NCBI GenBank assembly: GCA_017507005.1
Contig: JAFWBT010000006.1
Location: 1-40,249 of the forward strand
DNA length: 40,249 nt
DNA from: Clostridia bacterium
GTDB taxonomy: Bacteria; Bacillota; Clostridia; Christensenellales; Borkfalkiaceae
Direction of reading: 5' to 3'
Positions 19,721 through 26,636 of this stretch are shown here, piece after piece (positions within the stretch are counted from its first letter, which is position 1; every line of letters begins with the position of its first letter). Under the pieces are notes generated by a model that was not told the origin of the DNA, made no database searches, and worked only from the letters and a program-made list of their open reading frames with translations. A program made the translations under genes and the position numbers.

Positions 19721-20935
19721 ATGAAAGAACTAATAAAAGAAGCGCAGGCGTTGCAAAAAACCTTGCTGCGGCATAGGCGCACGTTGCACGCGTGTGCGGA
19801 AACGGGCTTTGACCTAAAAAGAACGACAAACTATATCCGCGCGCAGATAGAGGCGATTGGCTGTGAAGCGAAGGATTGCGGCAGGGCAGGGTTGGTGGTG
19901 ACGCTTGGAGGCGCTGAAAAGAGGTCGGAAGCGGACGCGGCGTTAAAAAAGGGTGCGTTTTTGTTGCGCGCGGATATGGACGCATTACCGATTGCCGAAC
20001 GCTCCGACGAGCCGTTTGCGTGCGATAACGGTTGTATGCACGCTTGCGGTCACGATATGCACGCTGCAATGCTACTAGGCGCGGCTTTGCTATTAAAAAG
20101 GCGGGAACGTGACTTGCCGTGTGCGGTAAAGCTTGCTTTTCAGCCTGCGGAAGAACGATTAGAGGGCGCGAAAGATATGATAAAGTCGGGTTTGTTGCGT
20201 TCGCCGAAAGTAATAGGCGCGGTGATGCTACATGTGACGACGGGGGTGGAGCTGCCGACGGGTACGCTCGTGGTGCATAAGGGCGGAGTCAGCGCGCCTG
20301 CCGCCGACTATTTCCAAATCACGATAAAGGGCAAGGGTTGTCACGGCTCGACGCCGCACGAGGGGATAGACGCGCTCAACGTAGCGGCGCACGTGTTGCT
20401 TGCGTTGCAACAAATCCCGTCGAAAGAGCTGTCGTTATCCCAGCCTGCCGTCGTCACGGTGGGGAGATTGACGGGCGGAGAAACGGGCAACGCGATAGCC
20501 GATAGCGCGGTGTTAGAAGGCACGGTGCGTGCCTACGACGAGCCTACGCGCGAGAAAATAAAAAAGCGTATCGCAGAGATAGTCAAGCGGATAAGCGCGG
20601 CATTTAACGCGAGCGCAAAAACGGAATTTCCTACGGGGTGTCCCACTTTTATCAACAATCCCGAGCTTTCCGCGCGGCTCGTGGCAGGGCTAAAAGAAAC
20701 GTTTGGACAAGACCGCGTATTACAAACGAACGCCGTTGGGGGCGGCTCGGAGGATTTTGCATACGTCAGCCACGAAACGCCGACGACGTTGATTGCGTTG
20801 TCGGCAGGGGAAAAGACGAAAGGGTACGTTTACCCTCTGCATCATCCGAAAGCGCGTTTTGACGAAGATGCGCTTTGGGTTGGTTGCGCGGCGTACGCCA
20901 GCGCTGTTTTTAGCCAAGCAATAAAAAATGATTGA
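19721..20935 (+). CDS. M20-family amidohydrolase / aminoacylase-like metallopeptidase
   Basis: A 404-residue cytoplasmic zinc hydrolase that removes acyl groups from N-acyl amino acids or related amides. The family includes N-acetyldiaminopimelate deacetylase, hippurate hydrolase and auxin-conjugate hydrolases. Motifs: HRRTLHACAETGFD at the N-terminus, metal-binding ACGHDMHAAM, QPAEERLEGAKDM with the catalytic/metal Glu pair, a LHVTTG histidine, a lid domain around GKGCHGSTPHEGIDA, GGGSEDFAYV and PLHHPKARFDED with the last metal His. Length is normal. AGAAGGAGA lies about 10 bases before ATG 19721. It stands alone between the giant-protein terminator and the purine promoters. Substrate cannot be told from sequence. 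Confidence 0.88.
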   Translation: MKELIKEAQALQKTLLRHRRTLHACAETGFDLKRTTNYIRAQIEAIGCEAKDCGRAGLVVTLGGAEKRSEADAALKKGAFLLRADMDALPIAERSDEPFACDNGCMHACGHDMHAAMLLGAALLLKRRERDLPCAVKLAFQPAEERLEGAKDMIKSGLLRSPKVIGAVMLHVTTGVELPTGTLVVHKGGVSAPAADYFQITIKGKGCHGSTPHEGIDALNVAAHVLLALQQIPSKELSLSQPAVVTVGRLTGGETGNAIADSAVLEGTVRAYDEPTREKIKKRIAEIVKRISAAFNASAKTEFPTGCPTFINNPELSARLVAGLKETFGQDRVLQTNAVGGGSEDFAYVSHETPTTLIALSAGEKTKGYVYPLHHPKARFDEDALWVGCAAYASAVFSQAIKND

Positions 20936-20977
20936 ATAAGAATATGGTAAGATCGCTGAGTTTTTTTGCCCAAACGC

Positions 20978-21007
20978 TTGACTTATGCTAAAGATTTTTA
21001 GTATAAT
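20978..21007 (+). promoter_or_regulatory. Upstream promoter of the purine operon
   Basis: TTGACT (20978-20983), 18-base spacer, perfect TATAAT (21002-21007). It gives a transcript that crosses the second promoter and the whole leader, about 390 bases before purE. No PurBox-like site is evident nearby. Confidence 0.65.
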
Positions 21008-21122
21008 AAAATAGTGACTGAAGGGGTATGAGTGCTTGGGGAAGAATGAAAAATAATAAAATTTTCACTTATTTGTGAAAACTGTTCAAAGAAAAGAAGA
21101 TGAGAAAACTTTCGCTCGACCA

Positions 21123-21151
21123 TTGCTTTTTTCGTTTTATTTTGGTATAAT
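21123..21151 (+). promoter_or_regulatory. Downstream promoter of the purine operon with extended -10
   Basis: TTGCTT (21123-21128), 17-base spacer, TGGTATAAT with TATAAT at 21146-21151. The TGN extension compensates for the weaker -35. The transcript would begin near 21158 and has a leader of about 245 bases before purE. Confidence 0.65.
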
Positions 21152-21214
21152 AGAAACGATAAGTGATGAGGGATTAGGCGAAAAGGACGAAAGAAAAAAC
21201 GGAGAGGTCGCTGT

Positions 21215-21337
21215 ATGAAACACGTTGCTAGCAGAAAAAGAACCAGCCTGTCGCAGGCGGTTTTGACGCGCAACGCCCTGAACGGGCTGGGTTTTGTCAC
21301 GGAGAAAAACGCGGTTTTTTCCGTTAAAATAGGATAA
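21215..21337 (+). CDS. 40-residue small ORF in the purE leader
   Basis: Reads MKHVASRKRTSLSQ, then LTRNALNGLGF and NAVFSVKIG before TAA. GGAGAGG at 21201-21207 is ideally spaced (7 bases) from the ATG. It lies wholly between the downstream purine promoter and the terminator ahead of purE. The product is basic in its first third, has no Cys, signal peptide or membrane helix, and I recognise no family. Codon use looks coding-like (many GTT, AAC, AAA, CTG). It could be an attenuator leader peptide or an independent small protein made at high level whenever the terminator stops purE transcription. No run of a single amino acid that would suggest classical amino-acid attenuation is present. Confidence 0.6.
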   Translation: MKHVASRKRTSLSQAVLTRNALNGLGFVTEKNAVFSVKIG

Positions 21338-21344
21338 ATACGAG

Positions 21345-21375
21345 GAGTGCAACCTGTCGTTGCACTCTTTTCTTT
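21345..21375 (+). terminator. Intrinsic terminator (attenuator) between the small ORF and purE
   Basis: GAGTGCAAC (21345-21353) pairs perfectly with GTTGCACTC (21359-21367) around CTGTC, followed by TTTTCTTT. Placed 30 bases before the purE ATG and after both promoters, it must be bypassed for operon expression. GTTGC at 21224-21228 could pair either with GCAAC at 21270-21274 or with GCAAC of the terminator arm, a possible antiterminator switch. Confidence 0.8.
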
Positions 21376-21404
21376 ACGGTAAAAATTTTAAGGAGAGTAT
21401 ACAT

Positions 21405-21893
21405 ATGAGCAAAGTCGGTATTTTAATGGGTAGCAAATCGGATTTCGACGTGGTAAAACCCGCCGTGTCCATTTTGAAAAAATTTGGCGTAGAAACGGAG
21501 GTCCGTGTCATTTCCGCGCACCGTACGCCTGACGAGGCACACGAATTTGCGGCGAACGCAAAAAAGAACGGTATGGAAGTTATTATTTGCGCGGCAGGTA
21601 AAGCGGCACATTTGGGCGGCGTGATTGCGGCGCTCACTACGCTTCCCGTAATCGGGTTGCCCGTAAAGACGGATATGATGGGTGGCTTGGATAGTCTGTT
21701 GTCTATCGTGCAAATGCCCTCGGGGATTCCCGTGGCAACGGTGGGCGTGAACGGCGGCGAAAACGCAGGTCTGCTCGCTTTGCAAATTTTGGGTATCAAA
21801 TACCCCGAAATTGCGGCGCAGCTCGACGATTATAAAAAAGCAATGCAAGATAAAATCAACGCAGACGACAAAGCGCTGCAAGAATTGCTCTAA
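21405..21893 (+). CDS. purE: N5-carboxyaminoimidazole ribonucleotide mutase (PurE class I)
   Basis: Converts N5-CAIR to CAIR in de novo purine synthesis. The 162-residue length is typical for class I. Motifs: GILMGSKSDFD at the N-terminus, ISAHRTPDEA with the catalytic His, AAGKAAHLGGVIAALT, and PSGIPVATVGVNGGENAGLLA. ATG 21405 has AAGGAGAG about 7 bases upstream; an upstream TTG near 21360 falls inside the terminator stem and is rejected. It is the first gene of the operon and is followed by purF after 21 bases. PurK, which would make its substrate, is not in the window. Confidence 0.96.
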   Translation: MSKVGILMGSKSDFDVVKPAVSILKKFGVETEVRVISAHRTPDEAHEFAANAKKNGMEVIICAAGKAAHLGGVIAALTTLPVIGLPVKTDMMGGLDSLLSIVQMPSGIPVATVGVNGGENAGLLALQILGIKYPEIAAQLDDYKKAMQDKINADDKALQELL

Positions 21894-21914
21894 GGAGCGG
21901 AGGGTTTTAGTAAA

Positions 21915-23324
21915 ATGGCAGTATTTGGTATTTTCGGAACGGAAACGGCAAACGTTGCGTCCAGCGTTTATTACGGGCTGTATGCCCTGCAACATCGCGG
22001 TCAGGCGTCCACGGGTATCGTGGTGAACGACGACGGCGTATTCCACGCCTATAAAGATTCGGGACTGGTCAACGAAGTATTCACGCCGAACGTTTTAAAG
22101 GGCTTGGGGCTTGGTCAAATTGCTGTGGGGAACGTGCGTTACGGTACGTCCGACACCAAAGACCGTATCAATGCCGAGCCTATTGTCGTCAATCACAGCA
22201 AAGGCAAATTGGCGATTTCGTTGGACGGTAAGCTCGTCAACGCGGCGGACTTGAAACGGGAAATGGAAATGCAAGGCTTGATTTTCCATACGGGCAACGA
22301 CGCTGAAATCATTTCCGCCGTCATCATCAAAGAACGTATTACTTCGTCCTCGATAGAAGAGGCGGTGGGGCGCGCAATGAACAAACTCAAAGGCGCGTAT
22401 TCGATTATAATTATGTCCCCGCAAAAGCTGATTGCCGTGCGAGATCCTCGCGGTATGCATCCGCTTTGCTACGGTCAGCGTGACGACGGCGAATACGTTA
22501 TATCCAGCGAAACGTGCGCGTTGAACTCTGTTGGCGCAACGTATATTCGTGATATTGCGCCAGGGGAAGTAATCGTCTTTACGAAAGAGGGGATTCGTTC
22601 GATTAAAGACCATTGCGATAAAGAGAGCGAACGTCTTTGCGTGTTTGAATATCTGTACACGGCAAGACCGGATTCGGAGATAGCCGGCTGTTCGGTACAT
22701 TTGGCTAGAAAACGTGCAGGCGCGTTCCTTGCCAAGGCGCATCCCGTCGAGGCGGACGTTGTAATCGGCGCGCCCGATTCGGGTATCGACGCGGCAATCG
22801 GGTACGCAGAGGAATCGAAGATTCCCTACGGTTTGGGGCTGATTAAAAATAAATATATCGGCAGAACGTTTATCGATCCCGGTCAAAACGTGCGCGAGGA
22901 TAAGGTGAAGATAAAGCTCAACCCCGTTGTGGAAACGGTGAAAGGTAAACGTGTCGTGCTCGTAGACGACTCGATTGTAAGAGGTACGACGATGGTGCGC
23001 GTGGTAAAGCTGTTGCGCGACGCAGGGGCTACGGAAATACATATCCGCTCGTCCGCGCCCGCTTTCCTCAATCCTTGCTACTATGGCACGGATATCGCGT
23101 CGAGGGACGTTTTGATTGCTTGCAATCACACGACAGAAGAAATGGCGCGTATTTTCGGCGCAGATTCGGTAGGGTTCTTGCCTTTGGAGGACGTGTTCAA
23201 GCTGGGCGCGTCGGGTACTTGTAAAGGCTATTGCGCGGCGTGCTTTAACGGCGATTATCCCACGGAAGAGCCTACGCCTATGGACGATAAGTACGATCAG
23301 AAGATTACAAAAAATAAAAACTAA
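21915..23324 (+). CDS. purF: Amidophosphoribosyltransferase (PurF) with a degenerate glutaminase site
   Basis: Normally makes 5-phosphoribosylamine from PRPP and glutamine, the first step of purine synthesis. The phosphoribosyltransferase half is intact: GLIKNKYIGRTFI, the PRPP loop VVLVDDSIVRGTT, and four Fe-S cysteines at 242, 388, 440 and 443. The 242-388 spacing equals that of the Bacillus subtilis enzyme. The N-terminal nucleophile half keeps YYGLYALQHRGQAS and VRYGTSDT but starts MAVFGIFG where the family has CGVFGI, so the catalytic Cys1 is missing. The oxyanion motif HNGN is replaced by LDGK (103-106). No upstream in-frame start restores a Cys. The enzyme may therefore use free ammonia or a partner glutaminase. 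GGAGCGGAGG precedes ATG 21915. Confidence 0.92.
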   Translation: MAVFGIFGTETANVASSVYYGLYALQHRGQASTGIVVNDDGVFHAYKDSGLVNEVFTPNVLKGLGLGQIAVGNVRYGTSDTKDRINAEPIVVNHSKGKLAISLDGKLVNAADLKREMEMQGLIFHTGNDAEIISAVIIKERITSSSIEEAVGRAMNKLKGAYSIIIMSPQKLIAVRDPRGMHPLCYGQRDDGEYVISSETCALNSVGATYIRDIAPGEVIVFTKEGIRSIKDHCDKESERLCVFEYLYTARPDSEIAGCSVHLARKRAGAFLAKAHPVEADVVIGAPDSGIDAAIGYAEESKIPYGLGLIKNKYIGRTFIDPGQNVREDKVKIKLNPVVETVKGKRVVLVDDSIVRGTTMVRVVKLLRDAGATEIHIRSSAPAFLNPCYYGTDIASRDVLIACNHTTEEMARIFGADSVGFLPLEDVFKLGASGTCKGYCAACFNGDYPTEEPTPMDDKYDQKITKNKN

Positions 23325-23354
23325 AAGAAAAATAAAATTTGGAGAAGATATATT

Positions 23355-24380
23355 ATGGCGATTTCCTACAAAGACAGCGGCGTTGACGTAACGAGAGGTT
23401 ACAAAGCCGTAGACCTTATGAAAAAACACGTAAAATCCACCTATAACGAAAACGTTATCGGGGATTTGGGTTCGTTTGGCGGTTTCTTTTCAATCGCAGG
23501 AGAAAAGATGGAAGAACCCGTTCTCGTTGCGGGTACGGACGGCGTTGGCACGAAGCTGAAATATGCGTTCTTGCTCGAAAAACACGACACGATCGGTATT
23601 GACGCCGTAGCTATGTGCGTAAACGATATCGTATGTCAGGGCGCAAAGCCTTTGTTCTTCCTCGACTATTACGCTTGCGGCAGACTGTATCCCGAATCGG
23701 AAGCGGAAGTGGTAAAAGGTATCGCAGAGGGCTGCCGTCAGGCAGGCTGCGCGCTGATTGGGGGTGAAACGGCGGAAATGCCTGGTTTCTATCCCGACGG
23801 TGAATACGACCTTGCCGGCTTTGCCGTAGGTATCGTAGACAAGAAAAAGGTTATCAACGGCAAAAATATCGTGCCTGGGGACGTGTTGATTGGTTTGAAA
23901 TCGACGGGCGTACACTCCAACGGCTATTCGCTCGTTCGTAAGTTGTTTGGCGACGAGGACAAAGCGGCGCTTAAAAAATACGACGAAGAGCTGGGTGCAA
24001 CGGCGGCGGAAGTGCTGTTAAAGCCCACGAAGATTTACGTAAAGAGTATTCTTTCGCTCATTGAACAGGTGGACGTAAAGGGTATCGCGCATATCACGGG
24101 CGGCGGCTTTATTGAAAATATTCCCAGAATTTTGCCCGAGGGTGTAGCGGCGGAAATCGATAAAAATTCGTACGAAGTACCGCCCGTATTCAAAGTAATG
24201 CAAAAGCGCGCGGAAATCACCGACGAACAGATTTACAATACGTTTAATATGGGTATCGGTATGATCGTATGCGTAGCGCCTGAAAACGTAGACGCGGCAA
24301 TGGCAGCGTTGACGGCGAGCGGTGAAGACGTAGTCGTCGTTGGTAAGACGGTGGCAGGCAAAGGCGTTATTTTGAAATAA
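23355..24380 (+). CDS. purM: Phosphoribosylformylglycinamidine cyclo-ligase (AIR synthetase)
   Basis: Closes the imidazole ring of FGAM with ATP to give AIR. The 341 residues match family length. Motifs: YKDSGVDV at the N-terminus, [48 protein letters not shown] with the PurM signature, and THGVHSNGY-like [14 protein letters not shown], ending with the glycine-rich HITGGGF. GGAGAAG lies about 8 bases before ATG 23355, 30 bases after purF. Nothing unusual. Confidence 0.97.
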   Translation: MAISYKDSGVDVTRGYKAVDLMKKHVKSTYNENVIGDLGSFGGFFSIAGEKMEEPVLVAGTDGVGTKLKYAFLLEKHDTIGIDAVAMCVNDIVCQGAKPLFFLDYYACGRLYPESEAEVVKGIAEGCRQAGCALIGGETAEMPGFYPDGEYDLAGFAVGIVDKKKVINGKNIVPGDVLIGLKSTGVHSNGYSLVRKLFGDEDKAALKKYDEELGATAAEVLLKPTKIYVKSILSLIEQVDVKGIAHITGGGFIENIPRILPEGVAAEIDKNSYEVPPVFKVMQKRAEITDEQIYNTFNMGIGMIVCVAPENVDAAMAALTASGEDVVVVGKTVAGKGVILK

Positions 24381-24422
24381 GAGCGGCGTTAAAAACACAC
24401 GCTTGAAAAGGATATAAGCAAA

Positions 24423-25040
24423 ATGAAAAAAATAGCAGTATTCGCATCGGGCGGCGGCACGGATTTTCAGTCCGTTATCGACGCAAACGAACGGGAAAAC
24501 TTTTGTGAAATCGCGTATTTGGTAGCCTCAAAACCGACTATCGGCGCGATTGCGCGCGCTGAAAAGCACGGCATACAGCCTTTGGTGTACGATAAAACGA
24601 AAGAGACCAAGGACGAATTTTACGCGCGCGTAGCGGCGACGCTGAAAGAGAGCGGCGTGGAATATATCGTTTTGGCAGGTTGGCTTCTCGTCGTGCCTGC
24701 GGCGTTTATTCAACAATTCGAGGGGCGCATTATCAATATTCATCCCTCGCTGATTCCCTCCTTTTGCGGTATGGGTTATTACGGCCTGCACGTACACGAA
24801 AAGGCAATCGAATACGGCGTAAAGCTCAGCGGTGCGACGGTGCATTTCGTTGAGGCGGACGTGGACGGTGGCGCAATCATTATGCAACGCGCCGTACCCG
24901 TAGAGCCAGACGACACCCCCGAAACACTGCAACAGAGAATATTGAAAGAGGAACATCAAATGCTGCCGCAATGCGTACGCCTTTTGTGCGAGGGCAGAGT
25001 GCAAAAAGAGGGCAGAATGGTAAGAATTTTGGCTGAATAA
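24423..25040 (+). CDS. purN: Phosphoribosylglycinamide formyltransferase (formyl-THF dependent)
   Basis: Transfers a formyl group from 10-formyltetrahydrofolate to GAR. The 205 residues are of normal length. It begins KKIAVFASGGGTDFQSVID, the phosphate-binding loop. Catalytic residues are recognisable: Asn105 and His107 in INIHPSLIPSF, and Asp148 in ADVDGGAII. AAAGGATATAAGCAAA upstream gives only a moderate ribosome site. The gene sits 42 bases after purM. It shows that this organism uses the folate route at this step, though a PurT elsewhere cannot be excluded. Confidence 0.96.
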   Translation: MKKIAVFASGGGTDFQSVIDANERENFCEIAYLVASKPTIGAIARAEKHGIQPLVYDKTKETKDEFYARVAATLKESGVEYIVLAGWLLVVPAAFIQQFEGRIINIHPSLIPSFCGMGYYGLHVHEKAIEYGVKLSGATVHFVEADVDGGAIIMQRAVPVEPDDTPETLQQRILKEEHQMLPQCVRLLCEGRVQKEGRMVRILAE

Positions 25041-25044
25041 GCGT

Positions 25045-25323
25045 ATGGATATCCTCATAGAAATTTTTTTGGAGATATACTTAGAGCTGATGTTTCTAAT
25101 CGTACCCGAAGAAAAACGCAAAAGAAAGCACCGAATAATCGTAGGAATCCTTGCTATCGTGGAGTTAATCGGTTTGTTTGCATTGCTCATTTGGGGTTGT
25201 TATCTTATTGAGGATAAGAAAACGCCGTGGGGCTGGTTGCCGCTGATAGGGGTAATCGTTTTGTCGATTGCACAAATAGTGACGGGTATTATCTTGTATT
25301 TTAAGAGAAACAAAAGAGATTAA
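25045..25323 (+). CDS. Small membrane protein of unknown function inside the purine operon
   Basis: 92 residues. An acidic amphipathic N-terminus (residues 1-20) is followed by a KRKRKH loop and two predicted membrane helices, about 30-53 (IIVGILAIVELIGLFALLIW) and 63-85 (LPLIGVIVLSIAQIVTG), with a basic KRNKRD tail. Start ATG 25045 lies only four bases after the purN stop without an obvious Shine-Dalgarno sequence, so translation is probably coupled to purN. I recognise no family and no known purine role. It could be a passenger, or a transporter accessory or envelope protein. The open frame between two purine genes and the coherent transmembrane pattern support its being real. Confidence 0.75.
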   Translation: MDILIEIFLEIYLELMFLIVPEEKRKRKHRIIVGILAIVELIGLFALLIWGCYLIEDKKTPWGWLPLIGVIVLSIAQIVTGIILYFKRNKRD

Positions 25324-25344
25324 GAATAGAACGGAGAACGAAAA

Positions 25345-26619
25345 ATGAACGTTTTAGTAATAGGGAACGGCGGCAGAGAACACGCCGTAATACAGGCACT
25401 GGCAAAGTCGCCAAAAGTAAATAAAATTTACGCTATGAAAGGCAACGCAGGCATTGCGGAGCTTGCCGAGCTTGTCAACGTCGATTATTGCGACGTGAAA
25501 GCGGTGGGCGATTGGGTAGACGCGCATAAAGACGTGGATTTCACCGTCGTCACCCCCGACGATCCGCTCGCGCTTGGGCTTGTGGACGAACTCGAAAGCC
25601 GTGGACATCGCGCTTTCGGACCGCGTAAAAACGCCGCGATTATTGAGGCGAGCAAAGCGTTCTCCAAAGAACTTATGAAAAAATATAATATCCCTACGGC
25701 GAAATACGAAACCTTTTCCGATTACGAAGCGGCAAAGGCGTACGTGGATACCTGCGATATCCCCGTCGTGTTAAAGGCGGACGGGCTTGCGCTGGGCAAA
25801 GGCGTGCTTATCTGCACGACGCGCGAAGAGGCGCAGGACGGCTTGCGGGAAATGATGCTCGATAAGAAATTCGGCTCGGCAGGCAACAAAGTCGTCGTGG
25901 AAGAATTTTTGGTCGGGCCTGAGGTGTCCGCTTTGGCGTTCACGGACGGCAAGACGATAAAGCCTATGATTACGAGCTGCGATCACAAACGTGCACTCGA
26001 TAATGACGAGGGCTTGAATACGGGTGGTATGGGTACGTTTTGTCCCGCTCCGTTCTTTGGCGAAAAATCGGCAAAGGAAGTGATGGAAAAGATAATGCTG
26101 CCTACCATGTACGCGATGAACGCAGAAGGACGTACCTTTAAAGGCGTGTTATACTTCGGGCTGATGAAGACGAAGGACGGGTATAAAGTGATTGAATACA
26201 ACTCCCGTTTTGGCGATCCTGAAACGCAGGTCATCTTGCCTATGCTCAAAACCGACTTGATGGAAATTTTCGAGGCGGTGGTAGACGAACGCTTGGACGA
26301 GGTGAACGTGGAATGGGAAGACGGCGCGTGCGTGTGCTTGGTGCTCGCAAGCGGCGGTTATCCCGAAAAGTATGAAAAAGGCAAAGAAATCACGTTTGGG
26401 GATTTGGATAGCGACGTTGTGTTGTGCCATGCAGGTACGGCGGAAAAGGACGGCAAAATCGTGACGAGCGGCGGCAGAGTGCTCGGCGTGTGCGCGAAAG
26501 GCGCGGATATCGAGGCGGCGCGGCAAAAGGTGTACGCGAACGCGAAGAAGATTAGCTTTGACGGTATGTTCTATCGTAAGGACATCGGCATTAAATATAA
26601 AGACGTAGTAAAAGAGTAA
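25345..26619 (+). CDS. purD: Phosphoribosylamine-glycine ligase
   Basis: ATP-grasp enzyme that joins glycine to phosphoribosylamine, giving GAR. At 424 residues the length is standard. Motifs: VLVIGNGGREHA at the N-terminus, VVTPDDPLALGLVD, the ATP-grasp segment VVLKADGLALGKGV, the DHKRALDNDEG-GLNTGGMGTF signature, and EYNSRFGDPETQ supplying the metal ligands. GGAGAACG precedes ATG 25345 by about 7 bases. It directly consumes the unstable product of PurF, here a PurF with an unusual glutaminase half. Confidence 0.97.
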   Translation: MNVLVIGNGGREHAVIQALAKSPKVNKIYAMKGNAGIAELAELVNVDYCDVKAVGDWVDAHKDVDFTVVTPDDPLALGLVDELESRGHRAFGPRKNAAIIEASKAFSKELMKKYNIPTAKYETFSDYEAAKAYVDTCDIPVVLKADGLALGKGVLICTTREEAQDGLREMMLDKKFGSAGNKVVVEEFLVGPEVSALAFTDGKTIKPMITSCDHKRALDNDEGLNTGGMGTFCPAPFFGEKSAKEVMEKIMLPTMYAMNAEGRTFKGVLYFGLMKTKDGYKVIEYNSRFGDPETQVILPMLKTDLMEIFEAVVDERLDEVNVEWEDGACVCLVLASGGYPEKYEKGKEITFGDLDSDVVLCHAGTAEKDGKIVTSGGRVLGVCAKGADIEAARQKVYANAKKISFDGMFYRKDIGIKYKDVVKE

Positions 26620-26636
26620 GGAAAGCGAGGACGGAT

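Noticed and set aside
21158-21344. Guanine, PRPP, ZTP or glycine riboswitch ahead of purE
   Set aside because: None of the conserved core motifs I know for these classes is present; the stretch codes for a small ORF instead. A class unknown to me is not excluded.
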